Source of the DNA: CALCKU01 sp964654665
GTDB lineage: Bacteria; Pseudomonadota; Alphaproteobacteria; Caulobacterales; Maricaulaceae
Reading direction: 5' to 3'
DNA: 64,000 nucleotides
Assembly (NCBI GenBank): GCA_964654665.1
Contig: CAZZKV010000013.1
Span: 4,320-68,319, forward strand
A program made the position numbers and the translations under genes. The notes under the pieces were generated by a model that searched no databases, was not told the origin of the DNA, and saw only the letters and a list, made by a program, of their open reading frames with translations. Positions 51,867-61,268 of this stretch are shown piece after piece (position 1 is the first letter of the stretch; every line of letters begins with the position of its first letter).

Positions 51867-54800
51867 ATGATGAAAAAAATTCTATTAGGTGGCGGAGCCT
51901 TATTCATTATCGCGGCGGCCGGTTTGGTGGCTTTGCCCTCTTTAGTGCCTTCTTCTGTTTATAAGGAGAAAATTGAAACCCAATTGACACAAGAATTGCG
52001 CCGCCCGGTACGGGTTTTGGGTGATATAAAACTGAGTGTTTTCCCGGTGATTAAGGCCAATGCTGGACGGGTTGAAATTGATAATCCGGCAGGATTTACG
52101 GATAAACATTTTGCTGCTATGGACGCCATGAGTGCACGCGTTAAATTATTGCCGTTGTTGTCGAAGCGTGTCGAGATTGCGTCTTTTACATTAAAAAACC
52201 CGGTTATTAATCTTGAAAAAACGGCAAACGGCGCGGTTAATTGGGTATTTGGTGATCCAAAACTCGCAGATGATACGCCGCAGGCGGGGCCCTTTAAGCG
52301 CGATGGGCGCTATGCTACGCTAGATCCGGCTATTGGAAAATTTACCTTAGATAACGGCAGCGTCAGCTATGTCGATGCTGCTGAAAATATTAACAATACT
52401 CTTAAACAGGTTAATATTGATTTTACCTTGCCTAATCTTTCGGCGACACTCGATATAGATGGTAGCCTGGTTTATAATGATATGCCTGTCGATATTGATC
52501 TCTCACTAAGCAGTATACGGTCTTTTTTAGACGGCAAGGCAGCGCCTGTAGCACTATCATTAAAAACGGATTTCGTTGACTTTACCAGCCAAGGCCGGTT
52601 TTTACCCGGCCAAGACATTACTTTTGATCTGGATGTAGACGGCGACATTTCTGATGTAAAAGAAATCGCTGCATTATCTCCGGCTGACATCCCTTATGCT
52701 GATCTGGCGCAATCAATAAAATTGTCGGGTCATTACGGCTATGATGGAGCCGTCCTGACGGTTAAGGAGGCTGATATATCAGCGAAAGGGGCCAGTTTTG
52801 ATGCCGGGTTTAAAGGGAATGCCATTTTAGGTGAAACACCGGTGATCGATGGCCGTATTGAACTGGATGCCTCGGATGTGCAAAGCCTTGCCGCAGCACT
52901 GAACCAAGAGGTGCAGGGATTAAACCTTGTTCAAACAGCCAAGGTTTCAGCGACATTGACAGCTCAAGATAAAGGTTTTTCAGCGCAAGATATCAAAGCG
53001 GATGTAAGCGGTGAGGGCTTATCAGCCACTTATATAGGCACGGGTGTTTTCTCTGATACGTTTTCTGCGGAGGGTCAATTTACGGCGGTTGTTGCCTCTG
53101 TTCCAAATTTAACCCAAGCTTTGGATATGGAAATCCCGCAAGCGACTGCACTGCAAAGTGTTGAGGCGAAAGGGGCGTTGACTTATAAGGGTGAGGCTCT
53201 TTCGATGCGCGCGCTGGATGTTAAAACATCCGGTGGAGCCGTAACAGGGCGCTATCAAGGCGGGGTTGATCTTATCAAGGGCGCGCCATCTGCGGATGGC
53301 CAGTTTAATATTGATATTCCATCTGTTGCTCAGGTTAATGCAGTCGCGAGCTTAGGCGTTGAGGCGGCCAATGGGGTCGGCAACCTTATAGCCTCTGGAC
53401 AGATTAAAATGGCCGGTAAATCGATCGCGCTGACAGACTTAACGGCGAATACGGCTGGGGATTTTATCACTGGTGAATATAAGGGTGACGCCGTTCTTGG
53501 GGATGTAGCGCAATATAATGGCACCTTCACAACATCATTGCGCTCTCTAGCCAGTCTATCCCAACGGATAGGGGTGGATATTCCTTTTGCTGAGGCGATA
53601 GGGACGGTTGATTTCTCTGGGCAAGTATCAGGAGCCGGAGAGGCGATTACCTTACCTGTATTAGAGGCATCACTAAGCGGTGGTATGATTAATGGCCGTT
53701 ATACAGGGTCTGCGGCCATGAATAAGGGTGTGAATTTAAACGGAAATCTCTCGGCCGATATTCCGTCCTTGCGCGCGTTGGCATCGGCGACCAACGGTGC
53801 TATCTTGCCGCCTAGCACACAAGCAGGCACGATTTACGAAGCTTTTACCGTATCAGGACAAGTGACGGGTACGCCCTCCAATATTGCATTTGAACAGGCT
53901 GATATGATGCTGGATGCACTGAAGGGTCAGGGAGATATTTTTATTGATATGACTCAGGCGAAACCCGCTTTGAAAGCGGTGGTTAATCTGGACGGTCTGG
54001 ATTTGCGACCTTATATGGCGGCCAATTCCGCACAAAACCCGACAGGCGAAATTCAGCCATGGAGTGAAACACCGCTTACACTGGATTTTTTGAGAGCCAT
54101 GAATGGTGACTTTAATTTGAATACACCTAATATTGTGACTGATCGCTTATCGCTTGGACAATCCAATATTAGGGCCAAATTACGCGATGGGGTGATGACA
54201 GCGGATTTACCGCAAATGTCACTTTATGGCGGTTTAGGACGGATGACAGCGGTACTTGATGGGTCGCGCGATGTTACGCGTGTTGCGCTGGATATGGGTT
54301 TGGATAAACTCAATTCCAATAGTTTTCTTTCTGCTGTTGCTGGGTTTACTAATGCGACAGGGGAAACAGGTTCACAATTTAAAATTCGCGGTCAAGGACG
54401 GTCTCAAGCTGACATTATGAAGTCCCTGTCCGGCCAAGGGGATTTCAAATTGGTGGACGGACAGATATCAGGTGTTGATTTAAGCGCCTTATTAACCGGG
54501 CTGGACCAAGCTTTGACATCGCGCTCATTACCGGGCGGTATTGGCCCGTCTCATGTGACAAAATTTAATGATATTATAGGTCTGTTTACGATTGAAAACG
54601 GTGTTGCAAAGATCGGTCAATTTTCATTGGGCGGGCTGGGTGTTCTAGCTGAAGGCGCTGGACAAATTGATTTAGGGCGCCAGACGATTGACTTTAGCTT
54701 GCGCCCTCGCCTTACAGGTCAAAATGCGAGTAATCTGGGCGCTTTTGGTATTCCTATTCAGATCAAGGGCAGGTTTGGAAATGTCGCTGTTGGGCTGGAT

Positions 54801-55157
54801 TCGGATATGCTGGGAAAAATTGCAGCGGAACGCGCGCGGGCCGAGGCAGCGAGTTTAATCCAGAAACAGGTTGGCGGCAATCTGGGGAGCGTTATTGGCG
54901 GGGTATTGGGCGGCACCCAAGGCAGCCCTGCGCCGCGCCGCGGTACCGCGCAGCCGCAACAACCGGCATCCACGGACGCTGTTGTCGGGGATTTATTAGG
55001 GGGGTTATTGGGCAGTAAAAAGCCGCAGGGAACAGACTCGGCCGGAGTGTCCGGAAATACGACTGATAAGGATGATTCCAAAAATACTGATAAAAAGAAA
55101 GAGCCTAAACTTGAAGATACTCTGCTGGACCTTTTTGGTGGTAAAAAGAAAAATTAG
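51867..55157 (+). CDS. asmA: AsmA-family protein
   Basis: This 1096-residue inner-membrane-anchored periplasmic protein has an N-terminal helix (LLGGGALFIIAAAGLVALPS) and the AsmA start: LTQELRRPVRVLGDIKLSVF then RVEIDNPAGF. A long central region is made of repeated beta-rich units, each with a GxxxGxYKG/TGRYQGG-like strand, for example AVTGRYQGGVDL, FITGEYKGDAVL and MINGRYTGSAAM. The C-terminal AsmA domain includes QTIDFSLRPRLTGQ and IQIKGRFGNVAVGLD, followed by a Gly/Lys/Asp-rich tail. AsmA-like proteins are proposed bridges for phospholipid transport to the outer membrane. Confidence 0.92.
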   Translation: MMKKILLGGGALFIIAAAGLVALPSLVPSSVYKEKIETQLTQELRRPVRVLGDIKLSVFPVIKANAGRVEIDNPAGFTDKHFAAMDAMSARVKLLPLLSKRVEIASFTLKNPVINLEKTANGAVNWVFGDPKLADDTPQAGPFKRDGRYATLDPAIGKFTLDNGSVSYVDAAENINNTLKQVNIDFTLPNLSATLDIDGSLVYNDMPVDIDLSLSSIRSFLDGKAAPVALSLKTDFVDFTSQGRFLPGQDITFDLDVDGDISDVKEIAALSPADIPYADLAQSIKLSGHYGYDGAVLTVKEADISAKGASFDAGFKGNAILGETPVIDGRIELDASDVQSLAAALNQEVQGLNLVQTAKVSATLTAQDKGFSAQDIKADVSGEGLSATYIGTGVFSDTFSAEGQFTAVVASVPNLTQALDMEIPQATALQSVEAKGALTYKGEALSMRALDVKTSGGAVTGRYQGGVDLIKGAPSADGQFNIDIPSVAQVNAVASLGVEAANGVGNLIASGQIKMAGKSIALTDLTANTAGDFITGEYKGDAVLGDVAQYNGTFTTSLRSLASLSQRIGVDIPFAEAIGTVDFSGQVSGAGEAITLPVLEASLSGGMINGRYTGSAAMNKGVNLNGNLSADIPSLRALASATNGAILPPSTQAGTIYEAFTVSGQVTGTPSNIAFEQADMMLDALKGQGDIFIDMTQAKPALKAVVNLDGLDLRPYMAANSAQNPTGEIQPWSETPLTLDFLRAMNGDFNLNTPNIVTDRLSLGQSNIRAKLRDGVMTADLPQMSLYGGLGRMTAVLDGSRDVTRVALDMGLDKLNSNSFLSAVAGFTNATGETGSQFKIRGQGRSQADIMKSLSGQGDFKLVDGQISGVDLSALLTGLDQALTSRSLPGGIGPSHVTKFNDIIGLFTIENGVAKIGQFSLGGLGVLAEGAGQIDLGRQTIDFSLRPRLTGQNASNLGAFGIPIQIKGRFGNVAVGLDSDMLGKIAAERARAEAASLIQKQVGGNLGSVIGGVLGGTQGSPAPRRGTAQPQQPASTDAVVGDLLGGLLGSKKPQGTDSAGVSGNTTDKDDSKNTDKKKEPKLEDTLLDLFGGKKKN

Positions 55158-55165
55158 CGTAAGGG

Positions 55166-55342
55166 TCACATAATTGGATTGAGGTCGGCCGGTTCGAAGG
55201 GAACGATTATGTCCTCTCTGGAATGATATTCAAGGGACATCGCTTTTACAAGGCTTACCGCCTCATCAATGTTTGGTAACGAGATGCTAACGCTCTTTTG
55301 GTATAAGCGCCGCAGGATATCAATGATTGTGGGTTGAAGGTT
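55166..55342 (-). pseudogene. Orphan coding-like fragment between asmA and wecG
   Basis: A minus-strand frame from about 55342 to TGA 55168-55166 reads like protein: IDILRRLYQKSVSIS, then IDEAVSLVKAMSLEYHSRED and IVPFEPADLNPIM. It has no ATG, GTG or TTG at its 5' side before a stop, so it can only be the C-terminal end of a lost gene or chance. The family is not recognised. Confidence 0.3.
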
Positions 55343-56182
55343 ATGTCAACTGTTAAGAAAATATTGCCGCCGCAACCGCGGGGTGTGGATCGTCGAGCAG
55401 AACCGCGTTACGGAGACCAAGACTGGCGCGTTAATCAACGTCACTATGATTTTTTGGGCACGGTTTTTGATCCGCTTACGCCCATGCAGACATTGGCACG
55501 GGCCAAATGGATTACGCCTAATCACGGTTTTCGCTATATTGTCACGCCTAATGTGGACCATATTGTTCGTCTCACCAAAGAGCCAGAGATTTACAGCCCG
55601 CTTTATTCTGCGTCTTGGTTATCTGTTTGCGATTCGCGCATTTTGGAAATGCTGGGTCGGTTTTCGGGCTTGCCATTATATGCCGTTCCGGGGTCTGATT
55701 TGACCGCGCAATTATTTGACAATGTCATAGATAGATATGATTCGATTAACATAATTGGGGCTGATGAAGTTATTATCAAAGGCCTTAAACAACGTTATGG
55801 ATTACAAAATATTCAACATCATCAACCCCCTATGGGGTTACGTAACAAGCCTGACGCTATTGCGACGACAGCGGAATTTGTTGCGCAAAACCCGGCGCGT
55901 TATACATTTATTTGCGTAGGATCGCCCCAGCAGGAAATGGTCGCTAAAGCGTGCCTAGAACGGGGGGATTGTGTGGGGTTGGGTCTATGTGTTGGCGCAT
56001 CATTAGAGTTCTTGACGGGTAAAATCAAGCGGGCGCCACTCTGGATGCAAAAGGCCCGTCTTGAATGGCTGTTTCGCTTGAGTAGTGAACCCAAGCGTTT
56101 GTGGAAACGGTATCTGGTTGAAGGCCCGAAAATATTTTTGGTCTGGTTGCGTTGGTCTATGAGTCAGAAGAGCCGCCGTTAG
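55343..56182 (+). CDS. WecG/TagA/CpsF-family glycosyltransferase
   Basis: The protein has about 279 residues. The GT26 core has FRYIVTPNVDHIVRLTKEPE, YSASWLSVCDSRILEML, and the nucleotide-binding segment YTFICVGSPQQEMVAKA, followed by GLCVGASLEFLTG and WLFRLSSEPKRLWKRYL. The family transfers N-acetylmannosamine-type sugars to lipid-linked acceptors for polysaccharide or teichoic-acid-like polymers. I prefer ATG 55343 over TTG 55334. No other polysaccharide genes adjoin, so the acceptor is unknown. Confidence 0.92.
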   Translation: MSTVKKILPPQPRGVDRRAEPRYGDQDWRVNQRHYDFLGTVFDPLTPMQTLARAKWITPNHGFRYIVTPNVDHIVRLTKEPEIYSPLYSASWLSVCDSRILEMLGRFSGLPLYAVPGSDLTAQLFDNVIDRYDSINIIGADEVIIKGLKQRYGLQNIQHHQPPMGLRNKPDAIATTAEFVAQNPARYTFICVGSPQQEMVAKACLERGDCVGLGLCVGASLEFLTGKIKRAPLWMQKARLEWLFRLSSEPKRLWKRYLVEGPKIFLVWLRWSMSQKSRR

Positions 56183-56235
56183 TCAAATATTCAAGCTGTT
56201 TAATTATTCAGGCCATCGTTATCAGGCCGATAGGG

Positions 56236-57309
56236 TCAGATTAATTTTTCTGCAATAGCCTGAATAGTTTTTGCTATATCGCTGTCGCCGGTTGCCAGAG
56301 GTTGCCCCTGATCGCTGCTACCACGCAAACTTATATCTAGAGGCACTGCACCTAGAAAGGTTACGTCCAATCGGGCGGCTTCTTCTTTGGCCCCGCCAGT
56401 TCCGAAAATATTGTGCTGGGTCCCGCAATTCTGGCACGTAAAGTAAGACATATTTTCAATCAAACCTAAAATCGGTATATCGACTTTTTTGAACATGGCG
56501 ACGCCTTTGCGAGCATCAATCAAGGCTAAATCTTGCGGCGTTGAAATAATCACAGCGCCTTTCGGGTTTATATCTTGGGCCAGGCCGAGCTGGGCATCGC
56601 CTGTGCCGGGCGGCATATCGATGATTAAGATATCCAATGAGCCCCAATTAACATCCCACAACATCCGAGAGATGGCCCCTTGTACAAGTGGGCCGCGCCA
56701 GACTATAGGACCATCATCGCGCGTTAGAAACCCAATGGACATCGCTTTGATGCCATGGGCTTTGATAGGGCGGATTAAGCGGCGACCTTCGATCATATCT
56801 GTTTCGGCTATATGGCTGGGTTGTCCGATCAAGGTTGGCAAACTAGGGCCATGAACATCAGCATCGAGTAATCCGACCTTTTTACCCATCTTTGCGAGCG
56901 CGGCAGCAAGATTGACGGCCATGGTTGACTTGCCTACGCCGCCTTTCGCTGAACTAATGGCAATAATTCTGTCAATGAAAGCGTCACCCTGATAGCCAAT
57001 GGGGCGTCGCGGTTTGTGGAGATTACCACTACGTTTGGATGGTGTGCGTAGCGGCGGTGCGGCTTTATGCGCTGTCATAATGACCTGCGCCATATGAATA
57101 CCGTCCAAAGCGGATAAAGCGGTTTCAGCGGCCACGCGCAAACGTTCCATTTGGCCGCTTTTTTCTGGATCAATGAGAAGAACAGCTCGTATTATACCGT
57201 CTTTATAGGCCAAATTCCCCAGCATACCGACTGTAACAATATCGGTTCCGCTTTCAGGGTCGATAATATTTCGTAGGGCTTGTAAAGCTTTGTCTTCGGA
57301 ATAGGGCAT
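56236..57309 (-). CDS. mrp: Mrp/ApbC-type iron-sulfur carrier P-loop ATPase
   Basis: The protein has 357 residues. The N-terminal MIP18/DUF59-like domain has ALQALRNIIDPESGTDIVTV. The deviant Walker A is SSAKGGVGKSTMAVNLA, then LLDADVHGPSLPTL and DMPPGTGDAQLGLAQ. A CxxC pair in YFTCQNCGTQHNIF binds the Fe-S cluster between subunits. It delivers Fe-S clusters to apo-proteins. The ATG at 57309 (MPYSEDKALQAL) fits the family; the in-frame ATG at 57369 would overlap the upstream gene. The upstream 657-residue gene ends 8 bases before. Confidence 0.94.
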   Translation of the reverse strand: MPYSEDKALQALRNIIDPESGTDIVTVGMLGNLAYKDGIIRAVLLIDPEKSGQMERLRVAAETALSALDGIHMAQVIMTAHKAAPPLRTPSKRSGNLHKPRRPIGYQGDAFIDRIIAISSAKGGVGKSTMAVNLAAALAKMGKKVGLLDADVHGPSLPTLIGQPSHIAETDMIEGRRLIRPIKAHGIKAMSIGFLTRDDGPIVWRGPLVQGAISRMLWDVNWGSLDILIIDMPPGTGDAQLGLAQDINPKGAVIISTPQDLALIDARKGVAMFKKVDIPILGLIENMSYFTCQNCGTQHNIFGTGGAKEEAARLDVTFLGAVPLDISLRGSSDQGQPLATGDSDIAKTIQAIAEKLI

Positions 57310-57317
57310 GGCGTTCG

Positions 57318-59291
57318 TTATCGGGGCACAGAATGACCGACTGTGGTAAGCTTGGATTTTACAGGACATGTGCGTTTAACGTCCCCTTTTAAATTCAGTG
57401 TTAGCGGCGGGTTTACTGTATTGGCGGATTGACCCTCTGCATTAAAAGCAATGGTAATATCATTACGGTTTGATACGGATATTGCTGATGGTTTGCCCGG
57501 CAGGATAAGGTGTAACCGGCTTTGAAATCCCCTTTCGGTTTTCTTATAGTGATAAAGACGGCTTTGCTGGGGTGTTATATCAGACCCGCCCGTTATGATC
57601 CAAAAGGCAGAGGCAAATTGTCCGAGCGGCGGTGTTATGACGGGTATAATGGCCTGAATAGGGGTGTCTTGTAATATATCGCCATGCGGATCATCATAAT
57701 CATAATAAACGAGCGCGCCCCGCCTGCGGTTTTTAGGATCTATCTGAGGGCGGTTATATCCCGCCAACCAGCCTGTGTTTACTGGATAGGCTGTGGCCAA
57801 ATAAGGACGGGTTAAACCGGCAACAGGGCTATCAAAAAAAGGCATTTGTTCAGCGGTAATTTTAAAGTCATCGGGATTAACGCTGCAATCATTCTGTATA
57901 CTATCCCATATTTTTTGTTGCTTTGTGGCCATAAGCTGTCGAGCCTTACGGGCTGTTAAAGACGCAGGTTTTTGCCTATATATATCACGGGCTACAGCCG
58001 CTGCTGCCCGGATTGGCATAATAGGATCATGGTTTATCATCGTATCCATTATGGTCCGCTCTTTTGAACTGTCTTGATAGGCTTGAGCTATTAATCCGGC
58101 ACTTTTTATATTGTAATCTACAGTATCTTTTGCAGCGGCATCGACTATAGCGCGGGCTGCCGGCGATGTTTCGCGTCCTAATCGTATAATAAAATCAAAA
58201 CTATCGGATTTATGAGATTTGGCAATTTTTGGCCACATAGCTGTCAGCCATGGATCTTTATCACCGCCTTTAATTCGAAAAACGTTTCTTTGATAGGGTT
58301 TGGGAATGTGGTCAAAAGAATTAATCAAGACCTTAAAGCTATTGAAATGCGGTTGTTGCGGGCTTGGTAAAATATCAGGGGTTGACTGCATGAATAATGC
58401 GTGAAATCCCGCAGCTTGTCCTGCGGGGCCCATATTAGGATCGCGCGCAATATCGCCCGCAAATATCATATAAAACCCGTCTTCTCGTGTTTTATGCCGT
58501 GTATTTAGCATAGCGCCAATAGCGATTGCGGCCGCTATATCGCCGTCCGTCAAGTCGAATAAGGTGGCAAGCAAGGAATCAAAAGCAAACTGCGGATCAT
58601 CTTTATAAAGCGCGCGATAGGCTGCTGCTGTTGCGGCTTTGTCGCCTGACCGCAGTAATTTTTGAAATACAGGCCGGGTTTGTGTAGGTGGATAATGTTC
58701 CAACAGCGTGATGAGCGCCGGGTTTGGATAAATGATCGCGCCTTGGGATATGGCCGCGAATTGATCGGTCCGTGGTGCAAAACCTATATTTTGAGCAAGG
58801 GATTGCTTGATCAATTGACGCGACAGTTGAGCAATCTTTTCATTATCATGTGACAGGGTTTCCAATACAGCATTCAGATAAGCTTGTGATATGTTTTGGG
58901 TAAAAATTTTTGACAGAATTTCCGGGGATTGCGATGGCCATAAGGCGGCTATTTCTTGTTGCTGTGAGAGGGTATGGACCCAATAGGTCCGGGCTATAAT
59001 ATCCAAAGCTCGGGGTTGCATATCTGGAGTGGCTGTTTTTGCCATAGCCAATAATGCAGCGTGGCCATTCACGCCAAAACGTGAAAAATTTTGCGCTAAA
59101 ATATCAAAATCAAACTGGGATCTATCATGACGCCGGATAATATCGATACAGTGTTTCAAGGATTGACAGGCTTGATAATTATCTTGTTGCTGTCCTTGGG
59201 TTCGCGGTGTAGCTCCGGCGACTCCCCCATATAGCAATTGACCCAAAACCACTGCAAAAACCGTGTAGATTATCGGCGTGATTGTTTTCAT
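57318..59291 (-). CDS. Exported helical-repeat (HEAT-like) protein of unknown function
   Basis: The protein has 657 residues from ATG 59291, with a signal peptide (YTVFAVVLGQLLYGGVAGA). The bulk is made of short helical pairs with alternating hydrophobics, e.g. VNGHAALLAMAKTATPDM, AQLSRQLIKQSLAQNIG, KAATAAAYRALYKDDPQFA and MPIRAAAAVARDIYRQKP. This resembles HEAT-like repeats. The C-terminal ~130 residues look beta-rich (IITGGSDITPQQSRLYHYKK). A disulfide is possible (YQACQSLKHCIDI). No family is recognised. It is probably co-transcribed with mrp, which lies 8 bp downstream. Confidence 0.75.
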   Translation of the reverse strand: MKTITPIIYTVFAVVLGQLLYGGVAGATPRTQGQQQDNYQACQSLKHCIDIIRRHDRSQFDFDILAQNFSRFGVNGHAALLAMAKTATPDMQPRALDIIARTYWVHTLSQQQEIAALWPSQSPEILSKIFTQNISQAYLNAVLETLSHDNEKIAQLSRQLIKQSLAQNIGFAPRTDQFAAISQGAIIYPNPALITLLEHYPPTQTRPVFQKLLRSGDKAATAAAYRALYKDDPQFAFDSLLATLFDLTDGDIAAAIAIGAMLNTRHKTREDGFYMIFAGDIARDPNMGPAGQAAGFHALFMQSTPDILPSPQQPHFNSFKVLINSFDHIPKPYQRNVFRIKGGDKDPWLTAMWPKIAKSHKSDSFDFIIRLGRETSPAARAIVDAAAKDTVDYNIKSAGLIAQAYQDSSKERTIMDTMINHDPIMPIRAAAAVARDIYRQKPASLTARKARQLMATKQQKIWDSIQNDCSVNPDDFKITAEQMPFFDSPVAGLTRPYLATAYPVNTGWLAGYNRPQIDPKNRRRGALVYYDYDDPHGDILQDTPIQAIIPVITPPLGQFASAFWIITGGSDITPQQSRLYHYKKTERGFQSRLHLILPGKPSAISVSNRNDITIAFNAEGQSANTVNPPLTLNLKGDVKRTCPVKSKLTTVGHSVPR

Positions 59292-59450
59292 AAAACCCAT
59301 ACCGTAATCGCATATAAGGTTAACGGCATGCATTCAAGCAGGCGTTTACGGGTTAGGCTGTTATTCGCGCCTGATATGGCTATTTTGCGCTTGCCAGCCG
59401 TGCCCCTAATGGATATATCCCCCCTTCCTTGCATGGATGGTTCGAGTATC

Positions 59451-59525
59451 GGGCGATTAGCTCAGCGGGAGAGCACTACATTGACATTGTAGGGGTCACT
59501 GGTTCAATCCCAGTATCGCCCACCA
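59451..59525 (+). tRNA. tRNA-Val (GAC)
   Basis: This is a complete cloverleaf. The acceptor stem is GGGCGAT/ATCGCCC, the D-arm has GCTCAGCGGGAGAGC, and the anticodon stem CTACA/TGTAG carries loop TTGACAT with GAC. The T-arm is ACTGG-TTCAATC-CCAGT, with discriminator A and an encoded CCA (59523-59525). The 3' half starting at the anticodon loop is the attachment core of the element on its right: the same 54 bp recur at 62704-62757. Confidence 0.97.
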
Positions 59526-59534
59526 TCCTTTTTC
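59481..59534 (+). repeat. Attachment-site repeat, left copy (inside tRNA-Val)
   Basis: These 54 bp start at the anticodon loop of tRNA-Val and run 9 bp past its CCA end. They are identical to 62704-62757. A long perfect copy of a tRNA 3' end downstream of the intact gene is the standard mark of integration by a tyrosine recombinase, which rebuilds the tRNA at one end and leaves a partial copy at the other. Confidence 0.93.
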
Positions 59535-59585
59535 CTTAATTATCAATATGTTAATTGGTTTTTCGCTGCTAATGATACTGGGACA

Positions 59586-59609
59586 ACTTGCACGCAACTT
59601 ACACGCAAT
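59586..59609 (+). promoter_or_regulatory. Paired CACGCAA motifs at left element end (putative integrase arm sites)
   Basis: CACGCAA occurs at 59591-59597 and 59602-59608, exactly 11 bp apart and in the same orientation, 57 bp inside the left 54-bp repeat. The same pair with the same 11-bp step recurs near the right end. Tyrosine recombinases bind such short direct repeats with their N-terminal arm-binding domain. Assignment as arm sites is an inference from position and spacing. Confidence 0.55.
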
Positions 59610-59624
59610 ACTGACATATCCAAT

Positions 59625-59848
59625 TTAGCACCAACAGTCACCGTTGTATTCGAAGCATTCGTCTGGACAGGGGTCTCCGAAAGATTCCAATTTATTTAGT
59701 TTATCATCTTTCGATTTTGGACACCAACATTTCCCTTTTATTTTATGCAACCATCCGGGCAGTCACTTTTCTCGATCTCTGCGCTGACATTATCTAGAGA
59801 AGATATCTACGCAAGCGCCTCTCTAGCTTCTTCTATTTTATTGCCCAC
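59625..59848 (-). pseudogene. Decayed small Cys-rich protein with two CPDxC...GxCWC repeats
   Basis: A GTG at 59848 with AAAGGAG eight bases upstream starts VGNKIEEAREALA, then meets an in-frame TAG (59809-59807). The frame continues ISSLDNVSAEIEKSDCPDGC and, after a one-base shift in an A-rich run near 59735-59747, IKGKCWCPKSKDDKLNK and DPCPDECFEYNGDCWC, ending at TAA 59627-59625. Two copies of C-P-D-x-C-(F/I)-...-G-x-C-W-C are thus present. Eight cysteines in ~35 residues suggest metal binding or a disulfide knot. No known family is recognised. The 317 bp from 59534 to 59850 hold only this remnant and the arm motifs. Confidence 0.55.
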
Positions 59849-59850
59849 TT

Positions 59851-61250
59851 TCAATTCTCCTTTAGTTTACACTTTCCAATAGCTGAGTCTGATTGGTCAC
59901 TAGAGTAAGTTACAAATGTTGGATCGAGCGACTCCGCGTAATTATTTTTGAGGTGATCAAAAATTTGATTTGTATTAATGAATATTTCTTCTACGATTCC
60001 ATTTATCTTGTTGTACAAATATGCATTGGCACCCGCAGCAGATGAGTCCTCTTTTTCTAACGCGTTGAATAGTTTGCAAATTTGCTCGGCAGGTGATGCG
60101 CCTGTATTTGCTCTTAACCAAGTTACAGCTAAGTCTGCCTTTTTCTGAGCAATAATTGATGCTGTTAAATTTTCGGTTAAAGACTGTATTTGTTGTGCAT
60201 CCTTCGCTTGCTGTATTTCAGATTCTAAAAACTCAGAATAAGCACTAAATCTTTCGTGATAAGTTTGTCCTGAATGGCCAATACTTTCCTCAATCGTAAA
60301 CACTAAATGAGTGTGTTGCCCGTATTGAGTAATCAAAGTGTTTGCCTCAGGGTAATCTAAGATTGGATAACTCATGATATAATTACCGTTTTTATCAAAT
60401 AAGACTTTACTAATATCGCCCTCGTCATTCAGTCGGGCATTTTCCTTTCCCAGTTTTATAAGGGCATCTTTTTGATTTCTGCTTGCTGAGAATATACTGA
60501 AGCTGCCATCTTTTTTGAATCCCAATATGTTTTGTCGTCTTATTTTGTTATTTTGGCAATTTCATTGTTAAGGATTAAAGAGTCCGAAAGGCTCCGTGTA
60601 GTTGATTCTGGTTGTTGCCCCCGAAAGAGTTTTTTGGTTTGTTCGGACGAAATTTGACGTGGACCCCAGTTTTCGGACCGAAACGATAGAGCACTATCTG
60701 TGGCATTTGTTGGTGGGACATAGGTATAAATTTTTGACAATCTATCCTTGTGAAGATCATAGCGTAATTTTTCTATTTCTACAGGTGCTACGGAGGATAT
60801 AGCTCTATCCAAAACATTTCTATCAGCTAGAAAATCTTCTTGAGAAATTGCGACATACTTTCCGAAGAGGAGAGCGCCTCTTCTAACCTTTTCTCCTCGC
60901 TGCATTCGTTTCAATGTAAATCTCTGGTCAAAGAAAACATCATCAATATTTTGAGAAAGTATAGTTTCCGCGATGTCGTTGCTGATCGGGACAGCTTGAG
61001 AAATACCCGGTGATAAGATCGGAGCAATTTGTGCAATCTTTCATATTGTATCTTTCACTTTTTCGTTTTCAGCCTGATCCATTTCAATAAGAACCATTCT
61101 CAGGGTTAAATTCGAGGCCTTTATTTTTACTGGTCCTGCGACAACCCAATCCTGGAAGTCTAGGAACGATCCGATCCATTAGGACCAAAACTTTCCCAAA
61201 TATGCTGTATGGCACCACCATCCAATACTAAAGGTATGATTTACTCTCCC
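59851..61250 (-). pseudogene. Large island gene of unknown function, multiply broken
   Basis: Several frame pieces join into one protein of about 450 residues. At the 5' side LVLDGGAIQHIWESFGPNG runs into a 5-bp tandem duplication (GATCC twice, 61168-61177). Removing one copy restores SFLDFQDWVVAGPVKIKAS. The frame then passes a TGA at 61043-61041 (likely ancestral CGA) into KIAQIAPILSPGISQAVPI and MQRGEKVRRGALLFGKYVA, stops at TAA 60542-60540, and continues one frame over as LGFKKDGSFSIFSASRNQKD to 59851. The start is unclear, with a further TAA near 61238. No family is recognised. It probably follows the 129-residue gene in an operon. Confidence 0.6.
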
Positions 61251-61268
61251 CCATCATTCACGCAAACA

